A stretch of DNA of 64,000 nucleotides from Oscillospiraceae bacterium (GTDB lineage: Bacteria > Bacillota > Clostridia > Oscillospirales > Oscillospiraceae), in the NCBI GenBank assembly GCA_015068305.1, contig SVKV01000004.1, positions 41,915 through 105,914 on the forward strand, read 5' to 3'. Below are positions 45,171 to 53,514 of the stretch, piece after piece. The notes under the pieces are model-generated. The model searched no databases. It was not told the DNA's origin and worked only from the letters and a program-made list of their open reading frames with translations. Numbering within the stretch: position 1 is the stretch's first letter; each line of letters starts with the position of its first letter. Position numbers and translations under genes: made by a program.

Positions 45171-45199
45171 TTCTATTCGGATGGCATCGGACATACCAT
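45171..45199 (+). promoter_or_regulatory. Candidate SigE promoter of spoIVA
   Basis: TTCTATT (45171-45177), a 14-nt spacer and CATACCAT (45192-45199). Compared with the mother-cell SigE consensus (KMATATT, 14-15 nt, CATACAHT), it matches 5 of 7 and 7 of 8 positions. spoIVA is under SigE in Bacillus, and no vegetative promoter is apparent here. Confidence 0.6.
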
Positions 45200-45250
45200 G
45201 GCAGTAACCAAGCGCAGGAGCCGTTCTCCTGCCAATTTAGGAGGCTGGCT

Positions 45251-46714
45251 ATGGAACCTATTTATGAGTGTATCGCGGAGCGAACCGGCGGCAATATCTA
45301 CATTGGCGTGGTGGGTCCGGTGCGGACCGGGAAATCCACCCTGATCAAGCGGATCATGGAGCAACTGGTGATTCCAAACATCGATGATCCCTACCGGCAG
45401 GAGCGGGCCCGGGATGAACTGCCCCAGTCCGGTTCGGGGCGGACCATCATGACCTCGGAGCCGAAGTTTGTGCCGGAGGAAGCGGTGGAGATATCCCCGG
45501 ACGGGAAAACAAAGCTGTCGGTGCGGATGATTGATTCCGTGGGCTATATGGTGGACGGCGCCATCGGCGCGGAGGAGGACGGACAGTCCCGGATGGTCAC
45601 CACGCCCTGGTTCGATGAGGAAATTCCGCTGACTCGGGCGGCGGAGCTGGGGACCCGAAAGGTCATGGAGGAACACTGTTCCATCGGTCTGGTGGTGACC
45701 ACCGACGGCAGCATTACGGACATTCCCCGAAAGGATTATGAAGGGGCGGAAGATAAATCCATCCGGGATATGCAGGCCACCGGAAAGCCCTTCCTGGTGA
45801 TCGTAAATTCCAGAAATCCCGCATCGGGGGATGCCAAAGCCCTGCGGGAGCAGCTGCACCGGAAATACGGGGTGGATCCGGTGATCGCCGACTGCCAGGC
45901 CCTGGATGAAGCGGGGATTCGGAACATTCTGGAGGCGCTGCTGTATACCTTCCCCATGAAGCAGCTGCATGTATTCATGCCCCGGTGGGTGGATGCCCTG
46001 GAAGCGGAGCATCCGGTGAAGGGGGCGCTGTATGAAGCGCTGCTGCAGCGGGCCGGGGAAATCGGGAATCTGGGCCAGGCGGAGATGTCCCTTGCAAAGC
46101 TGAAAGAGCTGGAGCAGGTTCTGGATTTTCACATCCGGAATGTGGATCTTTCCACAGGCACGGTTTCCTGTGCGTTAACGTTCCCGGAAACGCTGTTTTA
46201 TGAGATCCTCAGCGCAAAAAGCGGCATGGAGGTGAAAGATGATGCCAATCTGCTACAGCTGCTGACGGAGCTTTCCAAAGTCAAGGAAGAATATGACAAG
46301 GTGTCCTCTGCCCTGTCTGCGGTGCAGGCCACGGGCTACGGGGTAGTCATGCCAACGGCCCGGGAGATGAATCTGGAAAAACCCGAGATCATCCGCAAAG
46401 GCAGTGCCTACGGCGTGAAGCTGAAGGCGGGAGCGCCCTCCATTCATATGATCCGGGTGGATATCGACACGGAAATCAGTCCCATGGTGGGGGATGAGAA
46501 GCAGTCCCGGGATCTGATCGGATACCTGGGCGGGGAAGAGCCGGAGAAACTCTGGCAGAGCAATATCTTTGGAAAATCGGTGTATGAGCTGCTCCAGGAA
46601 GGTCTGACTGCCAAACTGGTGCAGATGCCTGAGGATGTGCGCAGCAAATTCCGGGGTACATTGACGAAAATTGTCAATGAGGGGGCCAACGGTCTAATCT
46701 GTCTGATCCTGTAA
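45251..46714 (+). CDS. spoIVA: Stage IV sporulation protein A
   Basis: SpoIVA is a mother-cell ATPase that polymerises on the forespore surface as the base of the spore coat. The 487-residue length agrees with the family (about 490). It begins MEPIYECIAERTGGNIYIG and has Walker A GPVRTGKST (22-30) and the SVGYMVDGAIGA and TTDGSITDIPR segments of its TRAFAC-like ATPase domain, and ends in the conserved LICLIL tail. The ATG at 45251 follows AGGAGG; a longer frame from 45101 runs through the VOC terminator. This is direct evidence of a sporulating lineage. Confidence 0.96.
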   Translation: MEPIYECIAERTGGNIYIGVVGPVRTGKSTLIKRIMEQLVIPNIDDPYRQERARDELPQSGSGRTIMTSEPKFVPEEAVEISPDGKTKLSVRMIDSVGYMVDGAIGAEEDGQSRMVTTPWFDEEIPLTRAAELGTRKVMEEHCSIGLVVTTDGSITDIPRKDYEGAEDKSIRDMQATGKPFLVIVNSRNPASGDAKALREQLHRKYGVDPVIADCQALDEAGIRNILEALLYTFPMKQLHVFMPRWVDALEAEHPVKGALYEALLQRAGEIGNLGQAEMSLAKLKELEQVLDFHIRNVDLSTGTVSCALTFPETLFYEILSAKSGMEVKDDANLLQLLTELSKVKEEYDKVSSALSAVQATGYGVVMPTAREMNLEKPEIIRKGSAYGVKLKAGAPSIHMIRVDIDTEISPMVGDEKQSRDLIGYLGGEEPEKLWQSNIFGKSVYELLQEGLTAKLVQMPEDVRSKFRGTLTKIVNEGANGLICLIL

Positions 46715-46715
46715 C

Positions 46716-46744
46716 TTGACAAGCGGTCCATACAATATTAAAAT
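46716..46744 (+). promoter_or_regulatory. Promoter of the PH-like gene
   Basis: TTGACA (46716-46721), 17 nt, TAAAAT (46739-46744), beginning 1 nt after the spoIVA stop. Confidence 0.78.
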
Positions 46745-46776
46745 AAAGGCAGAAATCGACAAAGGAGGACTGCCCC

Positions 46777-47181
46777 ATGGCAATCAACATTGTTTACCTC
46801 TGGAAAGACCGGAAGCGTTATTTCGGTATGCCCATCAGCTTCACCCGTTATGCCCTGTCCGAGGACCGGCTGTTTATCTCGGTGGGTCTTCTGAGCATCA
46901 AGGATGATGAGGTGCTGCTGTACCGGGTCCGGGATATCGATACCTCCCGCACGCTGTGGCAGCGGATTTTCGGTGTCGGCACCGTGACGGTCATGTCCTC
47001 TGACAAGAGCATGCCCAATCTGGTGCTGAAGAACATCAAGGACCCGGTCCGGATCAAGGAACTGATCCATGAGCAGGTGGAGGAAATGAAGATCCGCCGC
47101 CGGGTTCGGGTAGGCGAGATCATGGGCACTGATCTGGGTGACGACGACACCGACGATCTGATGGATGACGAACTGAACTAA
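46777..47181 (+). CDS. Bacterial PH domain-like protein
   Basis: A 134-residue cytoplasmic protein resembling the bacterial PH (bPH_2, YdbT-like) fold: FTRYALSEDRLFISVGLLSIKDDEVLLYRVRDID is the usual beta-strand pattern (quoted in parts: FTRYALSEDRLFISVG, LLSIKDDEVLLYRVRDID), followed by GVGTVTVMSSD and a C-terminal helix. It lacks the membrane helices of YdbS/YdbT. The tail is acidic (DDDTDDLMDDE). GGAGG precedes the start; it is monocistronic. Role unknown. Confidence 0.75.
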   Translation: MAINIVYLWKDRKRYFGMPISFTRYALSEDRLFISVGLLSIKDDEVLLYRVRDIDTSRTLWQRIFGVGTVTVMSSDKSMPNLVLKNIKDPVRIKELIHEQVEEMKIRRRVRVGEIMGTDLGDDDTDDLMDDELN

Positions 47182-47191
47182 ACCCAATGGG

Positions 47192-47218
47192 GCACCTGCC
47201 GGAGATTCCGGCAGGTGC
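47192..47218 (+). terminator. Terminator after the PH-like gene
   Basis: A 12-bp stem (47192-47203 with 47207-47218), 3-nt loop, weak T tail. Confidence 0.85.
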
Positions 47219-47248
47219 TTTATCATTTATAGAAAATTAAGAAAAATA

Positions 47249-47290
47249 TTGACCGTTGCCCTTTACCCTTATGATAAAAAGTGGTAAAAT
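47249..47290 (+). promoter_or_regulatory. Candidate promoters of yfhO-like gene
   Basis: Two overlapping candidates: TTGACC (47249-47254), 17 nt, TGATAA (47272-47277); and TTTACC (47262-47267), 17 nt, TAAAAT (47285-47290). Confidence 0.5.
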
Positions 47291-47322
47291 AACTGGTAAA
47301 TCGCAAAATCGGAGGACCGTCC

Positions 47323-50055
47323 ATGAAGCGCCTGCAGAAAAAAACGTTCCGGTGGAATTATCTGGCTCTGGCATTTGCGTTCCCCTTTGTGGGAATGCTC
47401 TTTGTGATGCTCATCAGCCAGTATGAGCCCTTTGGAAATTACGCAATTCTATATTCGGATATGTACCACCAGTACTATCCCTTCTTTGTGGAATTCCGTA
47501 GAGCCCTGCTCAGCGGTGAGAGTCTGCTCTACAGCTGGAGCGTGGGTCTGGGCATGGATTATCTGGGGCTGATCGCCTACTATCTGGCATCTCCGCTGAA
47601 CCTTCTGAGTGTTCTGGTGCCGGAGGGGCTTTTGCTGGAGTTTTTCTCTCTGCTGACACCCCTGCGGCTGGGCCTGGCGGGGTTGTCCTTTGCCTGGATG
47701 CTGAAGAAACTCTTCGGACAGAACGATCTTTCCATTTCTCTGTTCGGAACCTTTTATGCCCTGTGCTCTTGGGCTCTGGGCTATCTGTGGAACATCATGT
47801 GGCTGGATACCTTTGCTCTGCTGCCGCTGGTGGTGCTGGGCACGGTGTATCTGATTCGGGATAAAAAGTTCGGTCTTTACACGGTCAGCCTGTTTCTGGC
47901 AATTTTCTCCAACTATTATATCGGACTGTTCCTGTGCATTTTTGTGTTCTTTTTCTTCTTCGTTTATGAGATCTGCCGCTGGCAGGGCTTCAGACGTTTT
48001 TTCGGTGACCTGTGCCGGATCGCCTTGTTTTCCCTGCTTGCCATCGGCATGACGGCGGTGCTGGAGCTGCCTGCCTTTGCTGCGCTGCAGACCACCCAGT
48101 CCAGCGTCAACAAATTCCCCACAGGCTTCAAAATGAACATTGCCGGGGAGAATACCTGGATGGGGCTACTGGATGCGTTGCGGCAGGTCATCGGCAATAT
48201 GGCCGGCGGCATTTCGCCCACCTTTAAGGAAGGTCTTCCCAATGTCTATACCGGCGTCGGAACCCTGATGTTTGCATTCCTGTTTCTGACAAGTTCCGAT
48301 GTGAAGCGCCGGGATAAGGTCTGCTCTGTCGGCCTGCTGGTGTTTTTCATTTTCAGCTTTATTCTGCGGCAGCTGGACTATATCTGGCACGGCTTCCATT
48401 TCCCCAATATGATTCCTTACCGGTTCAGCTTTTTGTACAGCTTCGTGATGCTCTACATGGCCTGCCGGGCATGGACCCTGCGGGAAAGCTTCCGGCTGTG
48501 GCAGGTCTTTCTGGCGGGACTCTTTACCTTGGGCGTTTTTGCCTGTAGCAATCAGCTGCCCGAGCTTTCCCTGTTCGGAGAAGGGGAGCACGGAGCATCC
48601 TGGATGTTCCTGGCGGTGAATGTGCTGACCTTTGTGGCATATTTCGGAGCGCTGACCTATGGCGCGGCAGGAAAAGAAGCTCCGGAGGAAGCACAGGAAG
48701 AAGAGAAAGTGCAGATTGCGACCGATAACCGGACCCGTCGTGCCAATGCCGGTGCCGTCCTGCTGGCGGTGATGGCAGCGGAACTGATCCTGAATCTGGT
48801 GAATTTCGGCATCAACTTCTCCGGCACCAGCGTTTCCCACTATCCCCGGGGGACGGAATATGCCGCCTCCATGATCCGCTATATGCACGAACGGGAAGAG
48901 GATACCCTCTTCTACCGGGCGGAGACCACCCACTCCCAGACGCTGAATGACGGTGCGCTCAACGGCTACAACGGCGTTTCTGCCTTCACCAGCTCTGCCA
49001 ATGTGAAGGTGACGGAGTTTATGCAGGCTCTGGGCTACGGCGCAAAGAATACCTACAACCGCTACTGCTACGAAGAGGCCTCTCCGGTATCCAATCTGTT
49101 TCTGAATCTCAAATATATGATCGAGCGCAACGGCGATGATAAGCAGAGCAGCTGCTTTACCCAGATCCACCGTTACGGAGATGTGGCCCTGCTGTACAAC
49201 AATTATTATCTGCCTCTGGGCTTCCTGGCGGAAGAGGAACTGGCGGACTATGTGTTCACCTCCGACTATGAGGGCTTCCGGTTCCAGAATGATCTGGTGC
49301 AGGCGGCAACAGGCCTGGAGGGATCGGTCTGGCGGATTCTTACCGGCAGCGACCTGGATATCTCCGGCGAGGATGTGGACATTACGGATGTGGGCTCCGG
49401 CGGCTACTGCACCTATGAAAAGGCGCTGAAGGGTGCCACCATCACTTACACCTTTACCGTTCCTCAGGACGGCTTCATGTGCGTGGAGCTGGATTTCCCC
49501 AAGCGCAACAATGTAAGCATCTGGAAAAACGGGGAGCAGCTTTACAGTGAGACCATGAGCCTGTCGCAGATGCTGGCTGTGGGCGATGTGCGTACCGGTG
49601 ACGAGGTGAAGATCAAAGCCACCTGTAAAAATGCCAACGAATCCGGCAGCCTGACTGTCGGCGCGGCGGTGCTGGATATGGAGCTGTTTGACCGGTGCTA
49701 TGAGGTGCTGTCTGCATCCACCCTGGAACTGACGGAGTTTTCCACAATGAAAGTTTCCGGTACTATTGAGTGCAACCGCAGCGGCCTGCTCTATACCTCC
49801 ATCCCCCAGAACGGAAACTGGTTTGTGGAGGTGGACGGGGAATCGGCCCAATCCGTTGCCGTGGGTGATGCCATGGTGGGCGTGCTGCTGACGGAAGGGG
49901 AGCATGAAGTGGAATTTGAATACCGCAACCGGGCTTTCAGCTGGGGCTGGAAGATCAGCCTATTGTGCGCGGTGGTATTTGCAGTACTGCTTTATCTGAG
50001 CAAAGAACCCAAACGCCGCGGCGGAAAATATGAAAGAAAGAAGGAGAGGCATTAA
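47323..50055 (+). CDS. YfhO-family GT-C-type membrane glycosyltransferase
   Basis: A 910-residue polytopic protein of the YfhO family, which in Bacillus and Listeria is tied to lipoteichoic acid glycosylation (GT-C fold, polyprenyl-phosphate sugar donor). About 12-14 membrane helices occupy residues 1-490, with the first extracytoplasmic loop carrying the acidic YSDMYHQYYPFF segment typical of GT-C acceptors. A large extracytoplasmic beta-rich domain (about 510-870) follows, then a last membrane helix and a basic tail, RRGGKYERKKERH. GGAGG precedes the ATG. Its stop codon lies in the loop of the shared terminator. The exact glycan is unknown. Confidence 0.85.
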   Translation: MKRLQKKTFRWNYLALAFAFPFVGMLFVMLISQYEPFGNYAILYSDMYHQYYPFFVEFRRALLSGESLLYSWSVGLGMDYLGLIAYYLASPLNLLSVLVPEGLLLEFFSLLTPLRLGLAGLSFAWMLKKLFGQNDLSISLFGTFYALCSWALGYLWNIMWLDTFALLPLVVLGTVYLIRDKKFGLYTVSLFLAIFSNYYIGLFLCIFVFFFFFVYEICRWQGFRRFFGDLCRIALFSLLAIGMTAVLELPAFAALQTTQSSVNKFPTGFKMNIAGENTWMGLLDALRQVIGNMAGGISPTFKEGLPNVYTGVGTLMFAFLFLTSSDVKRRDKVCSVGLLVFFIFSFILRQLDYIWHGFHFPNMIPYRFSFLYSFVMLYMACRAWTLRESFRLWQVFLAGLFTLGVFACSNQLPELSLFGEGEHGASWMFLAVNVLTFVAYFGALTYGAAGKEAPEEAQEEEKVQIATDNRTRRANAGAVLLAVMAAELILNLVNFGINFSGTSVSHYPRGTEYAASMIRYMHEREEDTLFYRAETTHSQTLNDGALNGYNGVSAFTSSANVKVTEFMQALGYGAKNTYNRYCYEEASPVSNLFLNLKYMIERNGDDKQSSCFTQIHRYGDVALLYNNYYLPLGFLAEEELADYVFTSDYEGFRFQNDLVQAATGLEGSVWRILTGSDLDISGEDVDITDVGSGGYCTYEKALKGATITYTFTVPQDGFMCVELDFPKRNNVSIWKNGEQLYSETMSLSQMLAVGDVRTGDEVKIKATCKNANESGSLTVGAAVLDMELFDRCYEVLSASTLELTEFSTMKVSGTIECNRSGLLYTSIPQNGNWFVEVDGESAQSVAVGDAMVGVLLTEGEHEVEFEYRNRAFSWGWKISLLCAVVFAVLLYLSKEPKRRGGKYERKKERH

Positions 50056-50065
50056 GCCTCTCCTT
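50041..50065. terminator. Bidirectional terminator nested in the ends of both convergent genes
   Basis: A perfect 10-bp stem (50041-50050 with 50056-50065) flanks the loop ATTAA (50051-50055), in which the TAA stops of yfhO (plus) and mnmA (minus) overlap. Each arm encodes the last residues of one gene; Ts follow on the plus side. Confidence 0.85.
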
Positions 50066-51152
50066 TTTTTATAACTTCTGTGATGGTGCCGCCGCCGATC
50101 ACCAGATCGCCGTCGTAGAGCACCACGGCCTGGCCGGGGGTCAGGGCCCGCTGGGGTTCGTCGAACACCACCCGGGCGTTGCCGGTGTCACCGGGATAAA
50201 CGGTGGCAGGCTGCGGGGGCTGATTATACCGGGCCTTGGCGCAGACCCGAAGGGGCTCCGTCAGCTGATCAAAGGGGAACCAGTTCCAGTCGCTGCCGAT
50301 GAGGGTGTCGGAAAAGAGCGCCTCATTGGGGCCAACTGTGACGGTATTATCTTCCATGTTTTTATCGCAGACATAGACCGGTGCGCCCATGGCAAGCCCC
50401 AGGCCCTTGCGCTGGCCGATGGTATAGGACACGGCACCCCGGTGGGTTCCCACCACATTGCCGCTGAGATCCAGAAATTTGCCCGGCTCATAGGTTTTGC
50501 CTGTATAGCGCTCCATGAAGCCCACATAATCCCCGTCGGGAACAAAGCAGATATCCTGGGAATCCTTTTTCCGGGCGTTGATGAAGCCCTGTTCCTGCGC
50601 AATGGCCCGGGCTTCCGCTTTGCTCATTTCTCCCAGAGGAAGCAGGGTGTGGGCCAGCTGCTGCTGGGTCAGACAGGAGAGCACATAGCTTTGGTCCTTG
50701 CTTAAATCCGCAGCCCGGTAAAGCAGGTATCTGCCGGAAGCTTCATCCTTCCGGATCCGGGCATAGTGGCCGGTGACCACATAATCGCAGCCCAGCTCCA
50801 TGGCCTTGCGCATCAGATGATCAAATTTCAGATAGCGGTTGCAGTCGATGCAGGGATTGGGGGTAGCGCCGCATTCATAGCAGCGGATAAACTTCTTTAT
50901 GACCTTTTCTTCAAAATCCGCCTTGGAATTGAATACATAGAAAGGAAATCCCAATCTGTGGGCAACGCTGCGGGCATCCTCCGCATCATCCAGACTGCAG
51001 CAGGCGGATTCCTGGTCAGCCGGGAGCAGATCGTTGTCAAACAGCCGCATCATGGCGCCGATGCAGTCAAAAACCGCCCGGTGCGTCAGATAGGCAGCAA
51101 CGGAACTGTCCACACCGCCGCTCATGGCGATCAGCGCTTTCTTTCTGGACAT
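50052..51152 (-). CDS. mnmA: tRNA-specific 2-thiouridylase MnmA
   Basis: Adenylates and then thiolates U34 of tRNA-Lys, -Glu and -Gln. The 366-residue protein has the PP-loop SGGVDSS (11-17) and both catalytic cysteines: C104 in NPCIDCN and C202 in QDICF. ATG at 51152 follows AAGGAGG; a longer frame to 51197 overlaps its promoter. The gene's stop overlaps the stop of the convergent yfhO. A cysteine desulfurase partner is not in the window. Confidence 0.95.
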   Translation of the reverse strand: MSRKKALIAMSGGVDSSVAAYLTHRAVFDCIGAMMRLFDNDLLPADQESACCSLDDAEDARSVAHRLGFPFYVFNSKADFEEKVIKKFIRCYECGATPNPCIDCNRYLKFDHLMRKAMELGCDYVVTGHYARIRKDEASGRYLLYRAADLSKDQSYVLSCLTQQQLAHTLLPLGEMSKAEARAIAQEQGFINARKKDSQDICFVPDGDYVGFMERYTGKTYEPGKFLDLSGNVVGTHRGAVSYTIGQRKGLGLAMGAPVYVCDKNMEDNTVTVGPNEALFSDTLIGSDWNWFPFDQLTEPLRVCAKARYNQPPQPATVYPGDTGNARVVFDEPQRALTPGQAVVLYDGDLVIGGGTITEVIKKGEA

Positions 51153-51181
51153 GCATCCACCTCCTTGTGTTTTCTCCTTGG

Positions 51182-51210
51182 AGTATACCAATGCCAATGT
51201 GCAAAGTCAA
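51182..51210 (-). promoter_or_regulatory. mnmA promoter
   Basis: On the minus strand TTGACT (51205-51210), 17 nt, TATACT (51182-51187). Confidence 0.8.
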
Positions 51211-51219
51211 CGGCAAAAT

Positions 51220-51275
51220 ATTACAAAGTGTAATTAAAACGGGAAAATGGGTTGAAAATGATTACAAATTGTGAT
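51220..51275. promoter_or_regulatory. Paired dyads ATTACA-N3-TGTAAT between mnmA and the lysozyme gene
   Basis: The first dyad (51220-51234) is a perfect inverted repeat; the second (51261-51275) has one mismatch (TGTGAT). They start 41 bp apart, about four helical turns. The second lies in the spacer of the lysozyme promoter and the first sits just upstream of the mnmA -35. This looks like a cooperative operator pair for an unknown regulator. Confidence 0.5.
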
Positions 51276-51280
51276 ATAAT
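51252..51280 (+). promoter_or_regulatory. Promoter of the secreted lysozyme gene
   Basis: TTGAAA (51252-51257), 17 nt, TATAAT (51275-51280). The second ATTACA dyad fills the spacer. Confidence 0.82.
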
Positions 51281-51309
51281 CCTACAAAACCAACGAGGAG
51301 CGAGGAAAA

Positions 51310-53418
51310 ATGGCACGACGCATGATCAGTTTCCTGCTATCGGCGATGATGGTATTTGGAATGTGCGCAATGGCAGCACCCCAGGTATCCGCGGCGAATG
51401 ATCAGACTATCAGTGAAAACGGCATTGCGCTGATTAAGGAATTTGAAGGCTTCACAGCAAAGCCTGTCTATGATTATACCCAGTATTCCGTGGGCTACGG
51501 CACTGCCTGCAAGCCGGGGGACTATCCCAACGGCATCACGAAGGCCAAAGCGGATCAGCTTCTGCGGGCTGAGATTGAGAAAATCGAAGACCATCTGAAT
51601 CGGTTTGCAGCAAAATACAGCCTGGTCTGGAGTCAGCAGCAGTATGATGCGCTGGTTTCCTTTACATACAATCTGGGCACCAACTGGATGAACAGTGCAT
51701 CCACATTCCGCAGCGCAGTTACCGATGATGCCCGGGGCAATGATTTTATTTTTGCCATGACCATGTGGTGCAATGCAGGCGGTGCTATCAGCAAGGGCCT
51801 GGTGCAGCGCCGGCTGGCGGAAGCAAACCTCTATCTCAACGGAATCTATTCCAAAACGCCCCCTGCAAACTATCGCTATGTGATTTTTGACAACAATCTG
51901 GAGTCTGCGGTGACCACCGTTAAAATCCAGGGCTTTGATGCCAATCAGACAGATAAGCTCCGGGCAGCGCCCAGTAAATCCGGCTACCGGTTCCTAGGCT
52001 GGTATACCCAGCCGGAAGGCGGCGAATGGATTACAACCGTTGGCCCGGGCACCGGAAATACCACCCTCTACGGCCATTGGCAGGATGCGGCCGATACCGC
52101 CGGCGTTTCCGCCGGATATGTGCGCTATGCAGAAGCGGGCCAGGTTCTCTACGATGCACCCAACGGCAATGAAAAGAAGCAGTATTCCGGCGGTGAAAAA
52201 CTGACCATTGTTGCAGACTTTATGGATGGCAGTGGCATCAAATGGGGAAAGATCTCCGAAGGAAGCTGGGTCGATTTGACCAAAACCCGGGAATCCAAAA
52301 CGGAGCTTCCCGGAGAGGCGGTCAATCTGAAGGTGGTCGTTACCGCCAGCGATGTGAATATCCGCAAGGGACCCGGAACCAGCTATGCTAAGGTTGGCAG
52401 GGCAGACAAAGGCCAGGAACTGCTGCTGACCAGAGTCCAGCAGGGCGGCATGTATCTCTGGGGACAGTTTTCCGGCGGCTGGATCTGCCTGGATTACACG
52501 GACTATGAACTGGCAAAGGCGGAAGAATCCGGCAACGGGGAAAAGGTGACAGCCACAGGCGTCATCGTGGGCACCGACAAGCTGAATGTCCGTTCCCGCC
52601 CCGGTACCGGAAACCCCATTGTCGGCCATTATTCCAGGGGAGATCAGGTGGAAATCACCCTCCGCCAGCAGGTGGGCGGCACCGCCTGGGGCAAGACAGC
52701 CAAGGGCTGGATCAGCCTTTACTATGTAAAGCTGGATGGGGAAACCTCCGGAAGTGATGCTGCACCCGTCGGCGATGTGGGAACCGTCTATAACTGCACC
52801 GGGCTGATCATCCGGTCCGGCGCCGGTACCAATCATGACCGGGTGGGCCGTCTGGCCCCCGGAACCCAGGTCCGAATCCTGGAGACAGTCCTGACCGGAA
52901 GCCAGAAGTGGGGACGGATCTCCCAGGGCTGGGTGTGCATGGATTATATTCAGCTTTCCGAAGCAGCTTCCGGCTCCGGTGCCGGAACAGAAGAAACACC
53001 TTCCCAGCCGGAACAGTCTCAGAAATTTAACAGGACCGGTGTCATCATCGGCACCACTCAGCTGCGGGTCCGAAAGGCCCCGGGTGTCAGCAATGATCAG
53101 GTGGGCACACTGAATAAGGGCGACAAGGTTGTGATTCTGGAAACTGCCAAGGTAGGCAGCGCAACCTGGGGCAGAATCGAAAAGGGCTGGATCCATATGT
53201 ATTATGTCCGCCTCAGCACTGCGCAGGTTCCGGAAGGATCCGTGGTCAGAACGGTTACTGCCAATTTGAATATCCGCGCCGGTGCCGGTACTAACCATGA
53301 ATCCCTCGGGCAGTACCCCAAGGGTACCCAGGTGATCATTACGGACCGGACCAATGTGGGTTCCACCGTCTGGGGAAGAACCGACAAGGGCTGGATCAGC
53401 ATGGACTATGTGAAATGA
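51310..53418 (+). CDS. Secreted GH24-type lysozyme with InlB-like and multiple SH3 domains
   Basis: A 702-residue exported muramidase. A signal peptide (1-28, cut after QVSA) precedes a GH24 domain (about 32-178) with catalytic E46 in FEGF and D55 in VYDY; the T4-lysozyme active-site threonine is replaced by S60 in SVGYGT. Next comes an InlB/Flg_new-type repeat (about 190-257, SGYRFLGWYTQPEGG). The remainder holds six bacterial SH3-like segments, near 270-330, 340-400, 415-480, 490-550, 575-640 and 645-702; the last five carry the NIRKGPGTSY / NIRAGAGTNH signature. SH3 repeats probably hold it to the wall. Roles in cell separation, remodelling or antagonism are possible. Confidence 0.88.
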   Translation: MARRMISFLLSAMMVFGMCAMAAPQVSAANDQTISENGIALIKEFEGFTAKPVYDYTQYSVGYGTACKPGDYPNGITKAKADQLLRAEIEKIEDHLNRFAAKYSLVWSQQQYDALVSFTYNLGTNWMNSASTFRSAVTDDARGNDFIFAMTMWCNAGGAISKGLVQRRLAEANLYLNGIYSKTPPANYRYVIFDNNLESAVTTVKIQGFDANQTDKLRAAPSKSGYRFLGWYTQPEGGEWITTVGPGTGNTTLYGHWQDAADTAGVSAGYVRYAEAGQVLYDAPNGNEKKQYSGGEKLTIVADFMDGSGIKWGKISEGSWVDLTKTRESKTELPGEAVNLKVVVTASDVNIRKGPGTSYAKVGRADKGQELLLTRVQQGGMYLWGQFSGGWICLDYTDYELAKAEESGNGEKVTATGVIVGTDKLNVRSRPGTGNPIVGHYSRGDQVEITLRQQVGGTAWGKTAKGWISLYYVKLDGETSGSDAAPVGDVGTVYNCTGLIIRSGAGTNHDRVGRLAPGTQVRILETVLTGSQKWGRISQGWVCMDYIQLSEAASGSGAGTEETPSQPEQSQKFNRTGVIIGTTQLRVRKAPGVSNDQVGTLNKGDKVVILETAKVGSATWGRIEKGWIHMYYVRLSTAQVPEGSVVRTVTANLNIRAGAGTNHESLGQYPKGTQVIITDRTNVGSTVWGRTDKGWISMDYVK

Positions 53419-53421
53419 AGC

Positions 53422-53450
53422 AAACCCTGTGGGCAACACCCACAGGGTTT
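53422..53450 (+). terminator. Terminator after the lysozyme gene
   Basis: A 12-bp perfect stem (53422-53433 with 53439-53450), CAACA loop and T-run. Confidence 0.92.
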
Positions 53451-53514
53451 TTCTTGCAAAAGAGGGAAGATGATGATATGATAAGAAAAATGTGCAAATT
53501 ACGGAGGTATACTT

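Noticed and set aside
48166..49905. Antisense open frame within yfhO and a similar one at 51994-53970 over the lysozyme and thyA genes
   Set aside because: Both lie opposite proteins with clear domains and cross gene boundaries; composition is that of reverse-frame shadow.
51220..51275. BlaI/MecI or CopY operator
   Set aside because: Those operators have TACA and TGTA half-sites with a 2-nt gap; here the gap is 3 nt, and no blaR, mecR or copper gene is nearby.
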